NCBI GenBank assembly: GCA_046306335.1
Contig: JBKDXM010000062.1
Coordinates: forward strand, 1 to 25,814
DNA length: 25,814 nucleotides
Direction of reading: 5' to 3'
Origin: UBA2386 sp046306335
Lineage (GTDB): Bacteria; Planctomycetota; UBA1135; UBA2386
The position numbers and the translations under genes are program-made. Below are positions 21,852-25,814 of this stretch, one piece after another; within the stretch, counting starts at the first letter, position 1; each line of letters opens with the position of its first letter. The notes beneath the pieces were generated by a model. It was not told where the DNA came from. It made no database searches and saw only the letters and a program-made list of their open reading frames with translations.

Positions 21852-22361
21852 ATGGATCCAACCAGATCCCCTCTCCCATCGTTTCATGCCATGGTCGCGA
21901 GTAGGGGCGACCAGTTCGCGGTGATGGCAAGGCGAAACGTTCCGGCCGGCGGCTTGGTGATGCGGCTCGACGGGCCGCTCGTCGACAAGCCGGGTCGCTA
22001 CACGGTGCAGGTCGACGTCGACATGCACGTCGACGCCGAACCCGATCCGGAGCAAGAAGGCCGCTACCCGCTGTGGCGCTTCCTCAACCATGCGTGCGCG
22101 CCCAATTGCCGCGTCGTCGGCCGCGCGCTGCGCGCCATCGCTCCGATCAAGAAGGGTGACGAGATCACCTTCGACTACGACGCCACGGAGTACGACATGG
22201 CGTCGCCGTTCCGCTGCCTCTGCGGCGCGCCCGCCTGCCGCGGCACGATCCGCGGCTACCGCCACCTCAAGCCGGCGATGCGCGCGGCGATGACGTGGGC
22301 GGCGCCGCACGTGCTCGAAGCCGCCGCTCCGCGCCGCCTCGCCGCCATCGCGCGGCGCTGA
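21852..22361 (+). CDS. SET-domain protein-lysine methyltransferase (169 aa)
   Basis: Stand-alone SET domain that would transfer methyl groups from S-adenosylmethionine to lysine of a protein. Key motifs: NHACAPNC at 79-86 (the N-H-S-C-x-P-N pseudoknot motif), GDEITFDYD at 102-110 with Tyr109 at the catalytic tyrosine position, and a post-SET zinc cluster Cys122-x-Cys124-x4-Cys129, which with Cys82 or Cys86 could bind zinc and close the active site. The short N-terminal half fits bacterial mini-SET proteins. ATG 21852 is preferred; ATG 21891 is also possible. No Shine-Dalgarno. Substrate unknown; no histone-like gene is nearby. Such proteins occur sporadically in bacteria and may be horizontally acquired, though codon use looks local. 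Confidence 0.85.
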   Translation: MDPTRSPLPSFHAMVASRGDQFAVMARRNVPAGGLVMRLDGPLVDKPGRYTVQVDVDMHVDAEPDPEQEGRYPLWRFLNHACAPNCRVVGRALRAIAPIKKGDEITFDYDATEYDMASPFRCLCGAPACRGTIRGYRHLKPAMRAAMTWAAPHVLEAAAPRRLAAIARR

Positions 22362-22433
22362 GCGCCGGCGAGACGATCGTCCGTAGCGCGCTCGGCTTGC
22401 CCATGGTGGCGCGCTCGCCGCCACGCCGCACCA

Positions 22434-22452
22434 GGGCAACCGATCGTTGCCC
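22434..22452 (+). terminator. hairpin after the SET gene
   Basis: GGGCAAC, loop CGATC, GTTGCCC, 73 nt beyond the SET stop. Stable stem but no T-tract. A separate 10-bp palindrome GACGATCGTC lies at 22371..22380. Confidence 0.35.
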
Positions 22453-22497
22453 GGGCGCGGCGTCCATCGCGCACCCGGCAGCCGGCCCGTCGCGCCC

Positions 22498-22526
22498 TTG
22501 AACTTGCCCGCCGCCGCCAGTGTGCT
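22498..22526 (+). promoter_or_regulatory. putative leaderless promoter of the GT2 gene
   Basis: TTGAAC (22498-22503), 17-nt spacer, TGTGCT (22521-22526), then six bases to the GTG start at 22533. No Shine-Dalgarno. Confidence 0.4.
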
Positions 22527-22532
22527 GGCCGG

Positions 22533-23531
22533 GTGACGGCCCCGATCGCAACCTTCGTGATTCCGTGCTGCAACGGCGCGGCGCACGTCGGCGCGACCAT
22601 CGGCTCGATCCTGGCGCAGGATCGCCAGGACTTCGACCTCGTACTCGTCGACGACGCGTCGACCGACGACTCCGTCGCGGTCGCCACCGCCGCCGCCGGC
22701 AGCCGCCTGCGGATCGAACGGCACACGCAGCGGCTTGGCCTCGCCGCCAACTTCGCGCACGCGGCATCGCTCGTGCGCACGCCGTACTTCTGCATCGCGC
22801 ACCAGGACGACGTCTACGAACCAGGCTACCTCGCGCGCATGGTCGCCGCGCTGACCGCCGATCCGGCCCTGGCGCTGGCGCACTGCTCGGCGACCGCGAT
22901 CGACGCCAAGGGCAACCCGATCGCCGCCGCGGCGGAGCGCTTCAAGCGCCGGCTGGCGCGGCGCGCCGCGGACGCCAGCGCGCCCGAGCTCTTCCGGCTG
23001 CTGCTGCGCGGAAACTTCATCTGCTGCCCGAGCGTGCTGTTCCGCCGCGACGCCTTCGCAGCCGTCGGCGGCTTCGACACGCGCCTGTCGTTCGCGCTCG
23101 ACTGGGACCTCTGGCTGCGCTGCACGCGCGCCGGCCGGCGCATCGGCACCGTGCTCGAGCCGCTGGTGCGCTACCGACGCCACCTCGGCAACGCCACCCG
23201 CGAGGCGACGCACTCGCTGCGGCGGTTCGAGGAGGAACTCGCCGTGCTGCAGCGCGCCCGCGACGAGGGCTGCGCCACCGGCCTGCTCGCGGCCGCGACG
23301 CCGATCGGCAAGGCGCTGCGCAACAACCTCGTGAACGAAGCCTTCGAGGACCTGCTCGCCGGCAGCAAGGCGGGCTTCGCCGCGAAGATGGCGTTCCTCG
23401 ACGCACAGACGCCGGACCTGCGCCGCGATCCGTTCGTCGTCGCCCTGCGCGTGCTCGCCAAGGGCGGTCGCGCCGGCGTCGCCGCGCTGGCTGCCTGCCG
23501 CTGGCTCGCGCTCAAGTCCGGCCTCGGCTGA
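22533..23531 (+). CDS. family 2 glycosyltransferase (332 aa)
   Basis: Cytoplasmic GT-A transferase acting in surface glycan synthesis. ATFVIPCCNG at 6-15 is the first strand with the nucleotide pocket; VDDASTDDS at 39-47 binds the sugar nucleotide; HQDDV at 90-94 is the DxD-type metal site; FDTRLSFALDWDLWLR at 181-196 carries the catalytic-base region (ED/DWD-type) of the rhamnosyl/N-acetylhexosaminyl GT2 group. The last ~100 residues are helical and basic, perhaps membrane-associated. GTG start, apparently leaderless. Monocistronic, followed by a hairpin. Donor and acceptor unknown. Confidence 0.9.
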   Translation: MTAPIATFVIPCCNGAAHVGATIGSILAQDRQDFDLVLVDDASTDDSVAVATAAAGSRLRIERHTQRLGLAANFAHAASLVRTPYFCIAHQDDVYEPGYLARMVAALTADPALALAHCSATAIDAKGNPIAAAAERFKRRLARRAADASAPELFRLLLRGNFICCPSVLFRRDAFAAVGGFDTRLSFALDWDLWLRCTRAGRRIGTVLEPLVRYRRHLGNATREATHSLRRFEEELAVLQRARDEGCATGLLAAATPIGKALRNNLVNEAFEDLLAGSKAGFAAKMAFLDAQTPDLRRDPFVVALRVLAKGGRAGVAALAACRWLALKSGLG

Positions 23532-23537
23532 GCGCCT

Positions 23538-23557
23538 GCGAACCGAAGCGGGTTCGC
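23538..23557 (+). terminator. hairpin after the GT2 gene
   Basis: GCGAACC, loop GAAGCG, GGTTCGC: perfect 7-bp stem beginning six bases after the stop. No T-tract, but position and symmetry fit a transcript 3' end. Confidence 0.4.
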
Positions 23558-23577
23558 CGCGTGCGCAGCCGCGCCGC

Positions 23578-23609
23578 GCGGCGTGGCCTTCCGTGGCGCC
23601 GACTCCTAG
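23578..23609 (+). promoter_or_regulatory. 32-bp promoter-like repeat, copy 2 (CoA ligase operon)
   Basis: 30 of 32 bases identical to 10841..10872. GTGGCC (23583-23588), 18-nt spacer, TAGTCT (23607-23612). Here the transcript would have a ~35-nt leader containing CAGGAG (23641-23646) before the GTG at 23654. Confidence 0.5.
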
Positions 23610-23653
23610 TCTGCGCGGCCTCTCGTCCCCACGACCGTAGCAGGAGCCCCCGC

Positions 23654-24997
23654 GTGCCCGCCCCCACCTCGCCGTACTGGAACCCGAAGACCGAGACCCT
23701 GCCGAAGGACCAGCTGCGCGCGCTGCAACTGGCCAAGCTGCAGCGGCTCGTCGACCGCGCGTGGCACACGTCGCCGTTCCACCGCCGCCTGTACGAGAAG
23801 GCCGGCGTGCGCCCCGAGCAGATCAAGACGCTCGACGACATCCGCCGCCTGCCGTTCATGACGCGCGAGGAGTGGATGGACAACCAGGCCGGCAAGCCGC
23901 TGTTCGGCGACCTGATCACGCGGCCGGAGTCCGACGCGATCCGCTACCACCTGACGTCCGGCACGTCGGGCCGCCAACCGCTGCGCGTGCTCGACTCGCG
24001 CAAGGACTGGTCGTGGATCGCCGACATGTGGTGCTACGGCTTCTGGGGCTTCGGCATCCGCCCAGACGACAAGGTGTTCTTCGCCTTCTCGTACGGCTCG
24101 TTCATCGGCTTCTGGGGCGCCCACTACTGCTGCGAGAAGATGGGCTGCCTGACGCTCGCCTCGGGCAACATGACGACCGAGCAGCGCGTGAAGCAGATCG
24201 TCGAGCTGGGCGTGACCGTCGTCTGCGCCACGCCGACCTACGCGCTGCGCATGGGCCAGACCGCCGAGAAGATGGGCATCGACCTGAAGAAGGACGGCAA
24301 GGTGCGCCGCGTCGTCGTCAGCGGCGAGCCCGCCGGCTCGATCCCCGCGGTCAAGAAGATGATCGAGGACATGTGGGGCGGCAAGTGCGGCGACACCGCC
24401 GGCATGACCGAGATCGGCACGATCATGATCTTCGAGTGCGACCACCAGCCCGGCGGCCCGCACATCATCGAGGACCACTTCATCGAGGAGGTCCTCGACC
24501 CGGACAGCGGCGAGCCGGTCCACTACGGCGAACGCGGCGAACGCGTGGTGACGTCGTTCGGCCGCGGCTTCATCCCGCTGGTCCGCTACCGCACCAAGGA
24601 CCTCGTCTGCAAGGTGCCGCACACGCGCTGCACGTGCGGCCGCACCGGCGACGTCTACGAGGGCGGCATCCTCGGCCGCGTCGACGACATGAAGCTGATC
24701 CGCGGCACCAACGTCTACCCGCGCGCGGTCGAGGCGGTCGTGCGCGAGCACGCCGAAGTGGAGGAGTTCCAGATCGTGATCCAGCGCGTCGACAACGTGC
24801 AGGACGAGATCACCGTCAAGGTCGAGCTCAAGCCCGACCAGCAGGACTGCTGGCCGCGGCTGCAGGCGCAGCTCGGCAAGGACCTCGCCGACGCGCACGA
24901 GGGCCTGCGCTTCAACGTCGAGCAGGCGAAGACCGGCGAGCTGCCGCGCTTCGAGCTCAAGGCCAAGCGCCTGCAGGACCTGCGTCCGAAGTACTGA
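23654..24997 (+). CDS. phenylacetate--CoA ligase-like (PaaK family) adenylating enzyme (447 aa)
   Basis: ATP-dependent activation of an aryl/alkyl carboxylic acid to its CoA thioester via an acyl-adenylate. PaaK-family layout and length: YWNPKTETLP near the N-terminus, phosphate loop TSGTSGRQP at 101-109, GEPAG at 224-228, AGMTEIG at 249-255 (adenine-binding), YRTKDL at 312-317, C-x-CGRT at 326-331, hinge GRVDDMKLIRGTNVYP at 341-356, and a C-terminal Lys436 in ELKAKR aligned to the catalytic lysine. Aromatic acids such as phenylacetate or benzoate are the family's usual substrates; the acid here is unknown. GTG start with AGGAG 7 nt upstream. Followed after 35 nt by a 67-aa orphan gene and then a YeeE-type protein, probably one operon. 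Confidence 0.92.
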   Translation: MPAPTSPYWNPKTETLPKDQLRALQLAKLQRLVDRAWHTSPFHRRLYEKAGVRPEQIKTLDDIRRLPFMTREEWMDNQAGKPLFGDLITRPESDAIRYHLTSGTSGRQPLRVLDSRKDWSWIADMWCYGFWGFGIRPDDKVFFAFSYGSFIGFWGAHYCCEKMGCLTLASGNMTTEQRVKQIVELGVTVVCATPTYALRMGQTAEKMGIDLKKDGKVRRVVVSGEPAGSIPAVKKMIEDMWGGKCGDTAGMTEIGTIMIFECDHQPGGPHIIEDHFIEEVLDPDSGEPVHYGERGERVVTSFGRGFIPLVRYRTKDLVCKVPHTRCTCGRTGDVYEGGILGRVDDMKLIRGTNVYPRAVEAVVREHAEVEEFQIVIQRVDNVQDEITVKVELKPDQQDCWPRLQAQLGKDLADAHEGLRFNVEQAKTGELPRFELKAKRLQDLRPKY

Positions 24998-25032
24998 GAC
25001 CGACCGCACCGGGGCACCGAGGAGACCACGCC

Positions 25033-25236
25033 ATGGACACCAAGACCGACCTGCTGGGCAACGCGCTCACCGCGGACGACGTCGAACTGCTCGACCTCTA
25101 CCGCCGGCTGAAGGCGCTGAGCGCGCGCGCCGACCTGCCGCCCGTCACCACCGCCAACGTCAAGCAGGCGATGGTGATGCTGTGGAACGCCTGCAACGAC
25201 CTCGCGCTGCTGCACGAGGAGCCGGGCTGCGACTGA
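25033..25236 (+). CDS. 67-aa conserved-looking helical protein downstream of the CoA ligase
   Basis: Not recognised. Starts with ATG after a good GAGGAG Shine-Dalgarno (25019-25024). Sequence is amphipathic and almost wholly helical: a helix ~14-32 (DDVELLDLYRRLKALSARA), a Pro-Pro turn at 36-37, and a helix ~41-61 with MVMLWNACNDLALLH, ending in an acidic tail with Cys66. No signal peptide or metal motif. Position 35 nt after the ligase and seven nt before the YeeE-like gene makes it part of that operon; it may be an accessory subunit or regulator of the ligase. Codon pattern and RBS support a real gene. Confidence 0.72.
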   Translation: MDTKTDLLGNALTADDVELLDLYRRLKALSARADLPPVTTANVKQAMVMLWNACNDLALLHEEPGCD

Positions 25237-25243
25237 CGGCGCG

Positions 25244-25814
25244 ATGCTCGCTGCCGCCGTCGTCGTCGCCTGCGCGCTGCTGACCGGGTTCGCCATCCAG
25301 CGCGGCAACACCTGCACGGTCGTCGCCGTGCGCGAGCTGCTGCACAAGCGCGACCCGCGGCGCCTGCTGGCGATCCTGCACGCGATGGCGTGGGTCGCCG
25401 GCCTCGCCGCCTGCAGCGGCCTGCTGTTCGACCAGCCGTTGCCGGCCGCCGCCGTCGCCGCCAGCGGCGCCGTCGTCGCCGGCGGCGTGTTGCTCGGGCT
25501 CGGCGCGATCGTGAACGGCGCGTGCGCGATCGGCGCGATCGCGCGCATCGGCAACGGCGAATGGGCGTGGCTGGCGACGCTGCCGGGACTGCTGGTCGGC
25601 GCGCTGGCCTGGCGGCTCGTGCCCGCCGCGCTGGCGCCGCGCGCGATCGCGGCCCAGCCGCCGATCTACGACCACGCCTGGGTCGCCGCGCTCGGGGTCG
25701 TCGCGTACCTGCGGTGGCTGGCGCCGGGCGCGCTGCGCGCCGGCTCCGGCGTCCGCGCCGCCGGGCGCGCGCCGTGGCAGCCGGTCGCGGCGGCCACCGC
25801 CCGCGCCCTCGCGG
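25244..25814 (+). CDS. YeeE/YedE-family (sulfur transport) membrane protein, 5' part
   Basis: Open from ATG 25244 to the window edge (190 codons, no stop). Hydrophobic with helices around 1-18, 45-65, 75-100 and 110-130. Two family-type repeats: FAIQRGNTCTVVAVRELL at 16-33 and, about 70 residues later, a glycine-rich helix with GAIVNGACAIGAIARIGNG at ~88-106; each carries the Cys that in YeeE-type proteins conducts thiosulfate-like sulfur compounds through the membrane. The family normally has ~350 residues, so about half is missing. Starts seven bases after the 67-aa gene, hence co-transcribed. Transport of thiosulfate or another sulfur species is inferred from the family, and its link to a CoA ligase is unexplained. 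Confidence 0.8.
   Translation, partial: MLAAAVVVACALLTGFAIQRGNTCTVVAVRELLHKRDPRRLLAILHAMAWVAGLAACSGLLFDQPLPAAAVAASGAVVAGGVLLGLGAIVNGACAIGAIARIGNGEWAWLATLPGLLVGALAWRLVPAALAPRAIAAQPPIYDHAWVAALGVVAYLRWLAPGALRAGSGVRAAGRAPWQPVAAATARALA

Noticed and set aside
19412..21904. Very long plus-strand frame opposite motA and wecB
   Set aside because: Antisense to two confidently identified genes; open only because of high GC in the third codon position.

Overview
The window is very GC-rich (mostly over 70% by eye), densely coded, and has 22 supported protein genes, one of them cut by the right edge. The lineage is probably Planctomycetota, perhaps one of the deep marine/freshwater groups. This rests mainly on two large secreted proteins (99..1805 and 14414..15580) whose choice-of-anchor-like and Gly/Pro/Asn-rich C-terminal modules I associate with that phylum. 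That is recognition from memory, not a search. Start sites are mixed: some genes have a Shine-Dalgarno (1805-, 12041, 23654, 25033), while many have a -10-like hexamer only 6-10 nt upstream of the start codon, suggesting leaderless or near-leaderless mRNAs.

Layout. 1..98 is C/G homopolymer at the window edge. 99..1805 (-) is a secreted choice-of-anchor J protein. 2175..3989 (-) is a two-gene unit: a TerB-like protein, then a deacetylase-like/GT2 fusion. 4111..4798 (+) has a YHS/TRASH-like lipoprotein and a small secreted orphan. 4788..6107 (-) is an acidic amino acid symporter. 6230..7240 (+) is a class A beta-lactamase-like lipoprotein. 7278..10300 (-) is a CaCA cation exchanger translationally overlapped with a DbpA-type DEAD-box helicase. 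10301..10881 has no gene but carries an 82-bp inverted-repeat element and a purine tract. 10882..11856 (+) is an extended SDR/epimerase. 12041..13983 (+) has a small secreted Cys-rich protein and a membrane-anchored helical (HEAT-like) protein, followed by a 23-bp tandem repeat. 14132..14296 (-) is ribosomal protein bL33, and 14414..15580 (-) a second lineage-type secreted protein. 15859..18638 (+) is a three-gene CoA-pathway operon (SDR, crotonase-fold protein, acyl-CoA dehydrogenase). 18661..20188 (-) is a motA-motB stator pair. 20330..21442 (-) is wecB. 21443..21851 is a remarkable array of GATGC/ATCGATGC palindromes between divergent wecB and a SET-domain methyltransferase gene (21852..22361). 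22533..23531 (+) is a GT2 glycosyltransferase. 23654..25814 (+) is a PaaK-type CoA ligase, a 67-aa orphan and the start of a YeeE/YedE membrane protein.

Themes. Acyl/aryl-CoA metabolism appears twice (the SDR-crotonase-ACAD operon and the PaaK-like ligase). The crotonase lacks both classical catalytic glutamates, so its chemistry is unlikely to be simple hydration. Surface polysaccharide functions (GT2 fusion, WecB, GT2) are scattered. The strongest non-coding signals are the palindrome array at 21443..21851, a 32-bp promoter-like motif repeated at 10841 and 23578 (30/32 identical), and the inverted-repeat element at 10680..10761. I found no CRISPR array, tRNA, rRNA or recognisable transposase.
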